The notes under the pieces are model-generated. The model ran no database searches and was not told the DNA's origin. It saw nothing but the letters and a program-made list of their open reading frames with translations. A stretch of DNA of 64,000 nt from Bacteroidales bacterium (GTDB lineage: Bacteria; Bacteroidota; Bacteroidia; Bacteroidales; F082), in assembly GCA_028277395.1 (NCBI GenBank), contig JANQGJ010000098.1, positions 1-64,000 on the forward strand. Direction: 5' to 3'. Shown here one piece after another: positions 1 through 9,726 of this stretch; the first letter of the stretch is position 1, and every line of letters starts with the position of its first letter. Made by a program: the position numbers and the translations under genes.

Positions 1-56
1 TCCTGCAAAGTGAATAATCACTATAGATTTAAACTTAAAATTAGTAGCTATAAAGC

Positions 57-87
57 AAAATCCCAAACCGGGCGGTTTGGGATTTTT
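57..87 (+). terminator. Rho-independent terminator
   Basis: A 9-bp stem (tcccaaacc / ggtttggga) closes on a 4-nt GGGC loop and is followed by five T on the plus strand. Four A precede the stem, so it may also work for the minus strand. It probably ends a plus-strand gene lying left of the window, and it may also stop read-through from uvrC, which ends 240 bp away on the other strand. Confidence 0.85.
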
Positions 88-326
88 ATTTAACCTAAAT
101 AACCTCTGTATAGAGGAATAACCCAAAAAATTAACCTGCTAAAGTTAATATTGCTAATTTAAGGAAAAACGATATACATTTTTCCCGTTTAACTTTTTTT
201 AACAATGCTAAAATGCTAATAAATAAAACGGAATGCCTGTAATAATGGATTACATGACTAGTTAAGTCCATTGCCCAATGCTGTGTTTTATTTACCATTT
301 CTGTTAGTGAATTACGATCCAAAATA
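88..326. other. Intergenic, no gene supported
   Basis: This stretch lies between the terminator and the end of uvrC. It is AT-rich and holds no convincing gene. An 81-codon minus-strand reading frame at 131-376 overlaps the uvrC 3' end and has no recognisable features, so it is not called. Confidence 0.6.
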
Positions 327-2168
327 TCATTCAGCATGAAAATAATTAAATACAATCTCAGCCTTTGATTTACCAACTACTTCAGCAAGCTCTTCTTTTG
401 TTGCAAGTTTTATTCTTTTAACAGATTTAAACTTCCTCAGAAGTTTTTGCGAAGTGTTATATCCGACACCCTCAATATTTATGAGTACGGATTTTATGGT
501 ACCTTTTTCTCTCCGCTTGCGATGGTGTGTAATTCCAAACCTATGGGCTTCATCTCTTAACCTCTGAATTATTTTAAGGGTTTCACTCGTCTTATCAATA
601 TACAACGGAACAGAATCATTTGGAAAATATATTTCTTCCAATCGTTTGGCAATACCTATAATAGTAACCTTTCTAAATAGTTCAACTTTTTTCAGAGCTT
701 TAACAGCAGAACTTAACTGCCCCTTACCTCCATCAACAATTATAAGCTGAGGTATAGGTTTATTCTCTTTTATCAACCTGCTATAACGTCTTTCAACAAC
801 TTCTTCCATTGAGGCATAATCATTTGGCCCTTCAACTGTTTTAATATTGAAATGTCTGTAAGCTTTTTTATTTGGTAAAGTATTAACTAACTGAACCATT
901 GCAGCAACCGGATACTCTCCCTGAATATTGGAGTTGTCGAAACATTCGATCTGAACAGGTAATTCATTCATACGTAAATCCTTTTGCATCCGGGCCAGAA
1001 TTCTATTCTTATGCCTGTCAGGATCTATCAGGTCTTTTTGTTTTTGTCGTTCTATTTTATATTGTTTCGCATTTCGTTCACTAAGTTCCAGAAGATGTTT
1101 TTTATCACCACGTTTTGGTACTGTAATTTTAACACCAGGTATTTCAATATCAGGTATTAGCGGCATTATTACCTCCTTTGACTTACTGTCAAACCTTTGT
1201 CTGAAGTCAAGTAAAGCAAACGTAATTATTTCTTCATCAGTTTCCTCCAGTTTTTTTCTGATTTCAATAGAATGAGCCTGTACTATCGAACCATTTATTA
1301 CTTTTAAATAATTTAAGTATGAATGATTCTCACTATTGATAACCGATACTACATCAACATTATTTATTTTAGGATTAACTATTGTTGACTTACTTTTATA
1401 CTTTTCAAGTATTTCTATTTTTTCTTTAACAATCTGGGCTTTTTCAAATTCATATTTTTCTGCAAAATTGCTCATTACCAAAGACAATCCAGCTATAACC
1501 GAGCCAATATTACCTTTAATAATAGATCTTATCTGGTTAATTGTTTCATTATAATCTTCTTCCGATTGCTCACCAATGCATGGCCCCTTACAATTACCAA
1601 TATGATACTCCAAACAAACTTTATAGTTTCCATTTTGAATTTTTGCCTCTGAAAGGTTCAATGTACATGTACGCAACTGATACAATTGCTTAACAATATC
1701 CAATATAGTTTTCATCATCCTCATCGATGCATATGGCCCAAAATACTCCGATCCGTCACGTACAAGGTTTCTTGTGGGAAATAGTCGCGGAAATCTTTCC
1801 TTTTTCAAACATAACCATGGGAATGTTTTGTCATCTTTAAGCTGGATATTGTACCTGGGCTGGAACTTCTTAATAAGATTATTTTCAAGCAATAAAGCAT
1901 CAACCTCCGATTCAGTAACAACAAATTTAATATCTCTGATTTTTCTGACCAACACCTTAAGTTTGCCAGATTGATGTGTTTTTGTAAAATAGCTTGAAAC
2001 CCTCTTTTTGAGATTCTTTGCTTTACCCACATAAATAATACGGTTAGTCTCATCAAAATACTGATAAACACCTGGTTTCCCGGGAAGCGTTTTGATTAAG
2101 TCCTGAACTTTATTATCTTTACTTTCGTTTTCCAACAGTTTGTTTTTGTGGACAAAATTAAGAAACAC
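327..2168 (-). CDS. uvrC: UvrABC system protein C (excinuclease subunit)
   Basis: UvrC makes the two incisions flanking a DNA lesion after UvrA/UvrB loading in nucleotide excision repair. The 613-residue product has the usual length and order: an N-terminal GIY-YIG nuclease domain (G33-V-Y and Y46-V-G), a cysteine-containing linker, a UVR motif near residues 225-260 that binds UvrB, the RNase H-like C-terminal nuclease domain (ECFDNSN, IIVDGGKGQL), and a final helix-hairpin-helix region (NIEGVGYNTSQKLL). The start used is GTG at 2168. A TTG 11 codons later would also keep the whole GIY-YIG domain, and no in-frame ATG lies before the domain, so the exact start is unsure. It is a single gene, divergent from the two-component pair at 2285. 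Confidence 0.96.
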   Translation of the reverse strand: MFLNFVHKNKLLENESKDNKVQDLIKTLPGKPGVYQYFDETNRIIYVGKAKNLKKRVSSYFTKTHQSGKLKVLVRKIRDIKFVVTESEVDALLLENNLIKKFQPRYNIQLKDDKTFPWLCLKKERFPRLFPTRNLVRDGSEYFGPYASMRMMKTILDIVKQLYQLRTCTLNLSEAKIQNGNYKVCLEYHIGNCKGPCIGEQSEEDYNETINQIRSIIKGNIGSVIAGLSLVMSNFAEKYEFEKAQIVKEKIEILEKYKSKSTIVNPKINNVDVVSVINSENHSYLNYLKVINGSIVQAHSIEIRKKLEETDEEIITFALLDFRQRFDSKSKEVIMPLIPDIEIPGVKITVPKRGDKKHLLELSERNAKQYKIERQKQKDLIDPDRHKNRILARMQKDLRMNELPVQIECFDNSNIQGEYPVAAMVQLVNTLPNKKAYRHFNIKTVEGPNDYASMEEVVERRYSRLIKENKPIPQLIIVDGGKGQLSSAVKALKKVELFRKVTIIGIAKRLEEIYFPNDSVPLYIDKTSETLKIIQRLRDEAHRFGITHHRKRREKGTIKSVLINIEGVGYNTSQKLLRKFKSVKRIKLATKEELAEVVGKSKAEIVFNYFHAE

Positions 2169-2284
2169 AGGAAAATTATATGTAGAAACTTACAGCTATA
2201 CTTTGTTTAACTTAATGTAAAGTTAACAATTTTGTCATGTTGATGGCTTATTATTTGTTACATTGCATCACTAAATTTATAATC

Positions 2285-2971
2285 ATGGATAATAGTCAGT
2301 TTAGCATATTACTTGTTGATGATGAGGAAGATATAGTTGAATTCCTAAGCTACAACCTAAAAAAAGAAGGCTACAAAGTCTATACTGCGCAAAATGGAGT
2401 TAAAGCAGTTGAAAAAGCGAAAAAATTTAAACCAAACCTTATTTTAATGGATGTTATGATGCCGGAAATGGATGGCATGACAGCAGTTCAGGAAATAAGG
2501 AAGGATGAAAACCTTAACGACGTTATTATTGTATTCCTGACGGCAAGGTCCGAGGACTATTCACAAATCGCCGGATTTGAAGCAGGTGCGGATGATTACG
2601 TTGCCAAACCCATAAAACCAAATGTTCTGACAAGTCGTATCTCAGCATTACTCAGAAGATTTGCATCGAAAAAAGAAAAAGGTGAAAAAGTAATTGAAAT
2701 TAACGGATTGACCATAAATAAAGAAAAGTTCGTTATAATAAAAGATGGAAATGAAATAATTTTACCGAATAAAGAGTTTAAAATGGTATATCTTCTTTCA
2801 TCATCTCCTGATAAAGTTTTTTCACGGGAAGAAATTTTTGAACGTGTATGGGGAAATGACGTTATTGTTGGTGACAGAACAATTGACGTTCATATCAGAA
2901 AGATCAGGGAAAAAATTGGTCAGGAGTTTATTCGCACTGTTAAAGGAGTAGGATATAAATTCAACACCTGA
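2285..2971 (+). CDS. OmpR/PhoB-family response regulator
   Basis: This is a DNA-binding response regulator of 228 residues. The receiver domain (about 6-122) has the acidic pair D12-D13, the phosphoacceptor D56 in LILMDVMMP and the conserved Lys in the AKP motif. The C-terminal winged helix (about 135-228) carries the typical RTIDVHIRKIREKIG segment and ends VKGVGYKF. An upstream in-frame ATG at 2237 would add 16 hydrophobic residues. ATG 2285 starts directly before the receiver domain and is preferred. The gene is followed after 4 bp by its kinase, so the pair is almost certainly one operon. The domain pattern is PhoB-like, but control of phosphate is not shown by the sequence. Confidence 0.95.
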   Translation: MDNSQFSILLVDDEEDIVEFLSYNLKKEGYKVYTAQNGVKAVEKAKKFKPNLILMDVMMPEMDGMTAVQEIRKDENLNDVIIVFLTARSEDYSQIAGFEAGADDYVAKPIKPNVLTSRISALLRRFASKKEKGEKVIEINGLTINKEKFVIIKDGNEIILPNKEFKMVYLLSSSPDKVFSREEIFERVWGNDVIVGDRTIDVHIRKIREKIGQEFIRTVKGVGYKFNT

Positions 2972-2975
2972 TTTT

Positions 2976-4013
2976 ATGCTTTTTAACTCTCCCAGGAACA
3001 TAGCGGTAATAAATGCTTCAATCATAACAGTCGTTTCTTTAATTGCTATTATTGTAATATCTGTATTAGAAATACCTTATTCTTTAATAACATGGTTATC
3101 TTTTCTAATAGTAGTATTTCTAACAGCATTAATTACAATAAATGGCAGCATTAACAAATTTATTAATGAAAAAATCCGGGTAATTTATAAAACGATAGGT
3201 AAATTGCAACCCAGAAATGATAAAAAACCAAATGACAATAGCGATGTACTTGATATTGTAAATCAGGTGGTATTAAGATGGAGTGAAGAAAAGAAGAAAG
3301 AGATTGAGGAACTAAAACAAATGGCAACCTACCGGCGCGAATTTCTGGGCAATGTATCGCATGAGTTGAAAACACCGGTATTCAATATTCAGGGTTACGT
3401 ACATACGTTGCTCGAAGGAGGACTAAAAGACGATTCAATAAATATTAAGTTTTTAAAGAAAAGTGTAAAAAGCGTGAACAGGATGATTGCTCTTGTTGAA
3501 GATCTTGAAGAAATTACAAAACTTGAGTCAGCAAACCTTAAGCTGAACATGGAAGTTTTTAACCTGTACGAACTTACAAAAGAGGTAATTGACTTCATGG
3601 AACGAAAAGCTATTGAGCACAATACTACCATTGCAATAAACACAAGTTTATCAAAGATTATAAAAGTTAAGGCAGATAAAAAAAGGATACGGCAGGTATT
3701 AATAAATCTAATTGATAATGCGATCAAATATGGTAACCTTGAAGATGCCAGGATAAAGATCTCTATTTACAATTTTCACGACAATTACCTTATTGAAGTT
3801 CAGGATAACGGTATAGGTATTCCTGAGGAAAACATAATCAGGGTGTTTGAAAGATTTTACAGGACAGAACAAAGTCGGTCAAGAGATAAAGGTGGTACAG
3901 GGCTTGGACTGGCCATTGTAAAGCATATAATCGAAGCACACCGGCAAACAATAAGCGTTAGGAGTAACCTGGGAGAAGGAACTACCTTTTCATTTACTCT
4001 GGACATGGCCTGA
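2976..4013 (+). CDS. Sensor histidine kinase, PhoR-like
   Basis: This is the membrane histidine kinase paired with the upstream regulator. Two transmembrane segments lie within residues 8-55 with almost no periplasmic loop between them, so sensing is probably intramembrane or through partners. A short linker with a coiled coil follows. The HisKA box has H129 in NVSHELKTP, and the HATPase_c domain shows the N box (LIDNAIKYG), G1 (DNGIGIPEEN) and G2 (GGTGLGLAIVKHI). At 345 residues it is short for PhoR, and no PAS or HAMP domain is evident. It starts 4 bp after the regulator stop and ends 2 bp from the convergent polyprenyl synthase gene. Confidence 0.94.
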   Translation: MLFNSPRNIAVINASIITVVSLIAIIVISVLEIPYSLITWLSFLIVVFLTALITINGSINKFINEKIRVIYKTIGKLQPRNDKKPNDNSDVLDIVNQVVLRWSEEKKKEIEELKQMATYRREFLGNVSHELKTPVFNIQGYVHTLLEGGLKDDSINIKFLKKSVKSVNRMIALVEDLEEITKLESANLKLNMEVFNLYELTKEVIDFMERKAIEHNTTIAINTSLSKIIKVKADKKRIRQVLINLIDNAIKYGNLEDARIKISIYNFHDNYLIEVQDNGIGIPEENIIRVFERFYRTEQSRSRDKGGTGLGLAIVKHIIEAHRQTISVRSNLGEGTTFSFTLDMA

Positions 4014-4015
4014 TA

Positions 4016-4990
4016 CTACTTTTTTCTTTCTACGGTAAAAGCAATTATCTGTTCAAGTGCAGACCTTGCCTCGTTATCAGGGAATTTCAACAATAACTCC
4101 ATAGCCTGATCACGGTATTTTGTCATTACTTTTTCTGCATATTCTATGCCTCCTGAATGTGCCACCTGTTGTAATAACCAGTTCACCCTTTCCTTATTTG
4201 TGTTATGTCTTTTAACAATGTTAATTATTTTGCGTTTTTCAAGATATGAAGAGTTATTTAAAAGGTAAATAAGGGGCAATGTCATTTTCTTTTCTTTAAT
4301 ATCAATTCCGGTTGGTTTTCCTGTTTTATTACTCTTATGAAAATCGAATATATCATCTCTTATCTGAAATGCCATACCTGTATATTCACCAATTTTCCAC
4401 ATTTTTTCAATCTTATCTTCACTTTGTGATGCTGAAGCAGCACCAACAGCAAAACAAGAGGCCATTAGTGAAGCCGTTTTTTTTCTTATAATATCATAAT
4501 AAACGTTTTCATTTATATCAAGCTTACGGGCTTTTTCAATTTGAAGAAGCTCTCCCTCACTCATTTCTTTTACTGCCTCACTCACTATCTCAAGCAAGTG
4601 ATAATCTTTAGCTTTAAGTGATGTTATCATTCCCCGTGAAAGCAGATAATCGCCTACAAGTACTGACAGTTTATTATTCCAAAGTGCATTGATGGAAAAC
4701 CTGCCTCTTCTTCTGTCCGAGTCATCAACCACATCGTCATGCACTAATGTAGCAGTATGTAGTAATTCAATCAATGTTGCCGCCCTGTAAGTAGATTCAT
4801 TTATTCCGTCAAACAACTTTGCACTATATAAAACAATCAAGGGACGTATTTGCTTACCCTTAGACCTTAGTATATATTGCATTATAACATCAAGAAGTGG
4901 TACTGAGGATTTTACCGAATTTCTGAAAACCTTCTGAAAGTCTTTAATTTCAACGGAAAGAGGTTTTTTAAGTTCTTTTAATAACGACAT
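4016..4990 (-). CDS. Trans-polyprenyl diphosphate synthase
   Basis: This enzyme extends farnesyl diphosphate with isopentenyl diphosphate to make long-chain all-trans polyprenyl diphosphate, used for the menaquinone side chain in Bacteroidota. The 324-residue product has both aspartate-rich motifs, D85-D86-x-x-D89 (the first, FARM) and D212-D213-x-x-D216 (second), plus the KGKQIRP substrate-binding segment near residue 44. It is the size of IspB/octaprenyl synthases. Product chain length cannot be read from the sequence. The ATG start leaves 123 bp to the divergent radical SAM gene. Confidence 0.93.
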   Translation of the reverse strand: MSLLKELKKPLSVEIKDFQKVFRNSVKSSVPLLDVIMQYILRSKGKQIRPLIVLYSAKLFDGINESTYRAATLIELLHTATLVHDDVVDDSDRRRGRFSINALWNNKLSVLVGDYLLSRGMITSLKAKDYHLLEIVSEAVKEMSEGELLQIEKARKLDINENVYYDIIRKKTASLMASCFAVGAASASQSEDKIEKMWKIGEYTGMAFQIRDDIFDFHKSNKTGKPTGIDIKEKKMTLPLIYLLNNSSYLEKRKIINIVKRHNTNKERVNWLLQQVAHSGGIEYAEKVMTKYRDQAMELLLKFPDNEARSALEQIIAFTVERKK

Positions 4991-5091
4991 AACAGAAGTA
5001 ATTTATGCATCAAATATTTTCAAAAATTAAGCTTAACATATAATTAACTGTTTGTTTTTTCCCCGGAAATTACAAAAATCAAATTTAAATC

Positions 5092-5099
5092 TATTTTTG
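5092..5099 (+). promoter_or_regulatory. Candidate -7 promoter box (TAnnTTTG)
   Basis: TATTTTTG fits the Bacteroidota sigma-factor -7 consensus TAnnTTTG and lies 14 bp before the ATG of the radical SAM gene, giving a very short leader. No clear TTTG -33 element is seen at normal spacing, so this is a half-supported promoter. Confidence 0.4.
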
Positions 5100-5113
5100 C
5101 ATAAACTTATAAT

Positions 5114-5890
5114 ATGTCAGGATTTTTATTTGATGAATTGATTTTTGGACCGGTTCACAGTCGCAGGCTGGGTGTTTCCCTGGGAATAAACCTGTTGCCA
5201 ACTGATAACAAGTATTGCAATTTTAATTGTATATATTGTGAATGTGGATGGACCAACAAAGATAAAGGTGTTAAAATTGTTTTACCAAAACGCGATAATT
5301 TTAAAACAAAACTGGAAAACAGACTACAGGAACTTCAAGGTACGGTAAATGAACCCGATGCTATTACTTTTGCAGGTAATGGCGAGCCAACAATTCACCC
5401 TCTGTTTGCAGAAATTATTGATGACACTATAGAAGCTAGGGACAAGTTTGCTCCAAAAGCTGCGATTAGCATATTATCGAATGCCAGCATGTTACATAAA
5501 CCCAAAGTCACAGAAGCATTAAAAAAGGTTGACAAAAATATCCTTAAACTTGATAGTGCAATTGAGTCAACATTTCAAAAAATAAACCAGGCTATTGGAG
5601 GTATTACACTATCTAAAATCATTGAAGGATTGCTTTCTTTTGATGGTAAGCTAATTATTCAAACATTATTCTTCAGAGGTGAATATAATGGTCACTTTAT
5701 CGATAATACAACTGATGAAGAACTAAAGGCATGGCTGGAAATTCTGGAAAAAATAAATCCTGAATACGTAATGATTTATCCAATCGACAGAGGAACTCCG
5801 GCCAAAGGACTTGAAAAAATTCCATATGATGAGTTAAATGCAATTGCAAACAGAGTAAAAGCTAAGGGCATCGCTGCTAAAGTTTATTAG
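5114..5890 (+). CDS. Radical SAM protein (COG0731-like)
   Basis: This 258-residue radical SAM enzyme has the CxxxCxxC cluster as C35-N-F-N-C39-I-Y-C42, which binds the [4Fe-4S] cluster that cleaves S-adenosylmethionine. The FGPVHSRRLGVSLGINLLP leader before the cluster and FAGNGEPTIHP after it match the family of Fe-S oxidoreductases related to wyosine-type and MoaA-like proteins. There is no auxiliary cysteine cluster near the C-terminus, so it looks like a single-cluster enzyme. The substrate is unknown. It is a single gene, followed after 70 bp by a decayed SRAP gene. Confidence 0.85.
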   Translation: MSGFLFDELIFGPVHSRRLGVSLGINLLPTDNKYCNFNCIYCECGWTNKDKGVKIVLPKRDNFKTKLENRLQELQGTVNEPDAITFAGNGEPTIHPLFAEIIDDTIEARDKFAPKAAISILSNASMLHKPKVTEALKKVDKNILKLDSAIESTFQKINQAIGGITLSKIIEGLLSFDGKLIIQTLFFRGEYNGHFIDNTTDEELKAWLEILEKINPEYVMIYPIDRGTPAKGLEKIPYDELNAIANRVKAKGIAAKVY

Positions 5891-5960
5891 TTGTCACAGC
5901 TATTTATGAATTTTTATTACACGCTGTATTATAGTAATTTAGCAACAAAACCATATCTAT

Positions 5961-6697
5961 ATGTGCGGGAGGTTTAAACTATCTGTCAAGTGAAAACAAA
6001 TCTCGGAATGATTTAATGTGAAGGTATTTGATGACATGTACCGTCCCAGCTATAATACGCACTCTCACAGATATTACCGGCAATCATAAATTATCATCAT
6101 AACAGCCTTAGTTTTTTCAAATGGGGATTAATTCCTTTTTGGGCAAAAGAACCAATGGTGGGTTTTCGGAACATTAATACCCGGTCGGAAACAATAAATC
6201 AAAAGCCCTCATTTAAAATTACATTTAAAGAAAGATGTTGCCTGGTACCTGCAAACGGTTTCTTCGAATGGAAAAATGATAAAAATAAAACTTCCTACAG
6301 ATTATTTCTTAAATCAGAAGAACTATTCGCCTTTGCGGGAATTTGGTAAACATGGAAAGATGCTGAAAACGGATCGTTTAACACATTTTCTATTATTACT
6401 ACTTCCGCAAATTCGGTTGCACCTGCAATTTATAATCGAATGCCGGTAATACTAAGACAACAGGATGAAGCTTTATGGCTCAATGAAAATAATAGTGACA
6501 ATTTGCTTAACATGCTTTCTCCATATAATCCTGACGAAATGGACCTCTACAGTACATCTAAATTAGTAAACTCACCATATTCCAATTCTAAAGAAATAGT
6601 AATAGCGAACAAGCAACCTAATTTTGATAAACTCTCTGATTCACACGAATATTTGCTGTTAATTAAACTAATAATAACTTACAATCAACTGACTTAA
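5961..6697 (+). pseudogene. Decayed SRAP (YedK/HMCES-type) gene
   Basis: The reading begins ATG TGC GGG, giving MCGRF with the catalytic Cys2 that in this family crosslinks to abasic sites in single-stranded DNA. It is broken four times: TGA at 5991, TGA at 6009, a one-base loss near 6057-6059, and TAA at 6347. Restoring the frame gives clear SRAP sequence: RPSYNTALSQILPAI, KWGLIPFWAKEP, the RSET segment in place of NARAET, LVPANGFFEWK, then GIW-stop-TWKD, NRMPVIL and the usual C-terminal part ending at 6697. All lost codons are one substitution away from sense. Sequence between the lesions is well kept, which suggests recent loss, or less likely clustered sequencing errors. Confidence 0.88.
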
Positions 6698-6798
6698 TTA
6701 CAAAAAGAGTAATTTTATAGTTTGATGTTGCTTTCTGCATTTTAAATAATGGGAAATCACAGGAACTCAAATAGCTCATTTATAATAATAAATTAATT

Positions 6799-9675
6799 AT
6801 GAAGACATTATTAAAAGTTGCCGGAATACTTGTTTTAATATTTATTGCTCTGCTTTTTATACTTCCAATGATATATAAATCAGAGATCATCAGTCTTACC
6901 AAAAAAGAGATGAACAAAAGTGTAGCTGCCAAAATTGATTTTGAAGATATAAGTCTGAGTTTATTCAAAAGTTTTCCTGATTTTAATTTATCCGTAGAAA
7001 ACCTAACTATTACCGGAATTAATGGTTTTTCAAATGACACCCTGGTTAATGTTAAGATTATTTCTATTTCAATCGACCTTAGGAGCGTATTAAGTAGTGA
7101 TAGTTATGAAATAAAGAAAATAAAACTTTATGATCCTGATATTAATTTGATTGTCACAGCTGAGGGGAATTCAAACTATGACATCAGTTTACCTGAAGAA
7201 GAATCAGGCAACAATGTTGAACCGGAGCCTGAGAAAGATGAATCTTCTCCCTTCAATCTATCAATTAAAAAGTTTGAGATAATCAATGGAAATATCAACT
7301 ACATAGATGAACAATTAAATATGCACATGGTTATTCAGGGATTAGATCATACACTATCTGGGGATTTAGGAGCTGAAAATGTTGTACTGTACACCAAAAC
7401 AAAGATTAATAGCATTAGCACAACCTATGACGGTGTTGAATACCTTTCAAAGGCATCAGTGGCCTACAATGCTAATATAGATGCTGATTTGAAAAACGAA
7501 ATCTATACTCTGGGAAAAAATGAACTCATAGTAAACAATTTATTTATTGGTTTTGATGGTTCGGTATCAACAATAAATGATGATATGAACCTGGTTCTGA
7601 CATTTCAGTCGAAAGGAAACAAATTTAAGGATATCCTGTCATTGATCCCAGCCATATATGCGAATGAATTTGATGGTATTGAAACCGAAGGTACGTTTTC
7701 GCTTGATGGTTTTGTTAAGGGTATATATAATGATAACAGGATACCATCTTTTGAACTAAATGCTTCTATTGACAATGGAATGTTCAAATATCCTGATCTG
7801 CCAAAATCTGTTAAAAGTATTAATCTGTCTGCAAATATCTCGAATAAGGGTGGTGATGTTGACAATACTATTATTAATATATCAAAATTCTCAATGCTGC
7901 TGGGTAACAATCCAATAAATTCAAACTTCAGAATAAGTACACCTGTTTCCGACCCTGATATTAAAGCACGATTAACAGGTAAATTCAACCTTTCAGAAGT
8001 AAAAGAATATTACCCTGTTTCTGATTCTGACGAAATTGGCGGAGACCTGATTGTGGACATAAGTCTGGAAGGACGAATGTCAGCAGTTGAAAATGAAAAG
8101 TTTGATGAGTTTCTTGCTATGGGCTCAGTTGTTGCCCGTAACATTAAATATAATAATGGTAGTTTAAAGGAGCCTGTACGTATTTCAGGTGCGCAGATGA
8201 ATTTTTCTCCTGGTTACATTGATCTTGTGAATTTTATTGCAAAAAACGGAGAAAATGACATACAGGCAACAGGAAAAATCGAGAACTACATGTCGTATTA
8301 TATGAATGACGGTACTTTAAACGGTACACTAATAGCAAAGTCTAAATATTTGAATATTGATAAGATGATTGCCGAGGAAGCCGGCGATGAGAGTACAGAA
8401 GCAGTAACATCTGACAATGTGGTGCATAATAGTGATCCTGACACGTCATCGCTTTCTGTAATAGAGATCCCTGACAATATAAATTTCACCGTTTCTTCAA
8501 CATTTGATAAACTAATATATGATAATATCGAAATGGAGGATGTTAGGGGCGACCTGGAAATAAAGAACAGCACATTAAATCTCAGGAATCTGAGCATGGA
8601 AACAATTGGAGGAAAAATGACAATAAACGGGAAATATTCAACTGTTGATATAAACAACCCAAAGGTTGATTTCAATATTGAAATGAAAAACATGAGTATT
8701 CCAAATGCTTATGACCAGTTTGCCATGTTCAGAAAGTATCTACCTGTTTCAAAAAAGACAACCGGTTTATTTTCTGCAAAATTTAGTTTATCCACCTTAC
8801 TTGATGAAGGAATGATGCCTAACTACCCCACGTTGAACGGTGGTGGAATGTTATCAACAGAAAGCATTGCGATTACCGGACTGAATTCAATGAATCAAAT
8901 AGCTGACAATCTGAATATTGATCATCTCAAAAATTTGTCAATAAATGATTTCATGACGAAGTTTAAACTGGAAGAAGGAAAACTGGTTGTAGAACCTACA
9001 GAGTTCAGGTATAAGAATATTGATGCGGAAATTGCAGGTTGGACAGAAATAGATCAAACTATTGAATATAATCTGAAACTGGAGGTGCCAAGATCAGAAT
9101 TTGGTAGCGATGCCAATAAGGTACTTGACAACCTTATTGCCCAAACAAACAGTTTAGGGGCAAACTTTAGTCTTCCAAATACCATTCCTGTTAATATTGT
9201 TATAGGAGGAACAATTGATAATCCTGTGATTAAAACGCAGTTAAGTAAAAATGCCGGAAGCACAACAGAAAACACTGCCAAAGAGATCATAAAAAAGGAA
9301 TTAGGTAATGAAGCTGCAGAGAAAGCTCAAAAAATAATCGATGATGCTGATAAACAGGCTAAGTATCTGATAGATGAAGCCAAGAAGCAGGCTAAGCTTG
9401 TTACTGAGAATGCAGATGATGCGGTAAAGTTGTTGCAAACGGAAACTGAAAAGCAGGCAGAAGCCTTAATAAAGGAAGGGAAGAAAAACGGATTTGTTGC
9501 TGAAATGGCTGCAAAAGAAGCTGCTAAACAACTTCGTAAAGAGGCATCAAATAAGGAATCTGACATTATTAAAGAAGCTAATAAAAAGGCTGATGATCTG
9601 ATAAAAGAAGCAGAAAAGGCTGCCAGTAAATTAAAGAAAGAAGCTCAGAAAGAGGCCGACAAAGTTAAAAAGTAA
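6799..9675 (+). CDS. AsmA-family protein with C-terminal coiled-coil tail
   Basis: This 958-residue envelope protein has an N-terminal membrane anchor (about residues 6-24) followed by the AsmA-type periplasmic region of repeated beta structure, with the DFNLSVENLTITG start and the GWTEIDQTIEYNLKLEVP C-terminal block. AsmA relatives are bridge-like proteins linked to lipid transport between membranes. From about residue 825 to the end the sequence turns into a long Ala/Lys/Glu-rich helix with repeated EAxKxAxxLI-type units, predicted to form a coiled coil and very basic at the end (ADKVKK). The ATG start has a hydrophobic segment directly after it. It stands alone and is convergent with the LuxE-like gene. 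Confidence 0.88.
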   Translation: MKTLLKVAGILVLIFIALLFILPMIYKSEIISLTKKEMNKSVAAKIDFEDISLSLFKSFPDFNLSVENLTITGINGFSNDTLVNVKIISISIDLRSVLSSDSYEIKKIKLYDPDINLIVTAEGNSNYDISLPEEESGNNVEPEPEKDESSPFNLSIKKFEIINGNINYIDEQLNMHMVIQGLDHTLSGDLGAENVVLYTKTKINSISTTYDGVEYLSKASVAYNANIDADLKNEIYTLGKNELIVNNLFIGFDGSVSTINDDMNLVLTFQSKGNKFKDILSLIPAIYANEFDGIETEGTFSLDGFVKGIYNDNRIPSFELNASIDNGMFKYPDLPKSVKSINLSANISNKGGDVDNTIINISKFSMLLGNNPINSNFRISTPVSDPDIKARLTGKFNLSEVKEYYPVSDSDEIGGDLIVDISLEGRMSAVENEKFDEFLAMGSVVARNIKYNNGSLKEPVRISGAQMNFSPGYIDLVNFIAKNGENDIQATGKIENYMSYYMNDGTLNGTLIAKSKYLNIDKMIAEEAGDESTEAVTSDNVVHNSDPDTSSLSVIEIPDNINFTVSSTFDKLIYDNIEMEDVRGDLEIKNSTLNLRNLSMETIGGKMTINGKYSTVDINNPKVDFNIEMKNMSIPNAYDQFAMFRKYLPVSKKTTGLFSAKFSLSTLLDEGMMPNYPTLNGGGMLSTESIAITGLNSMNQIADNLNIDHLKNLSINDFMTKFKLEEGKLVVEPTEFRYKNIDAEIAGWTEIDQTIEYNLKLEVPRSEFGSDANKVLDNLIAQTNSLGANFSLPNTIPVNIVIGGTIDNPVIKTQLSKNAGSTTENTAKEIIKKELGNEAAEKAQKIIDDADKQAKYLIDEAKKQAKLVTENADDAVKLLQTETEKQAEALIKEGKKNGFVAEMAAKEAAKQLRKEASNKESDIIKEANKKADDLIKEAEKAASKLKKEAQKEADKVKK

Positions 9676-9726
9676 GCAGGTATTTTATAATATGAGCATC
9701 TGGTAATGCTCCAGTGAGGTTGTTGA

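Noticed and set aside
131-376. 81-codon minus-strand reading frame left of uvrC
   Set aside because: It starts inside the uvrC coding end, has no recognisable domain and no upstream signals.
5919-5931. 13-bp word acacgctgtatta shared with 52456-52468
   Set aside because: A single 13-bp match is expected by chance in a 64-kb AT-rich window, and the flanks match only loosely.
5961-6349. Stop-codon recoding to explain the SRAP stops
   Set aside because: A frameshift and both TGA and TAA occur together, and TGA ends other normal genes such as uvrC and mrdA.
9694-9711. GAGCAT/ATGCTC stem as a terminator between the AsmA and LuxE-like genes
   Set aside because: The stem is only 6 bp and no T tract follows on either strand.
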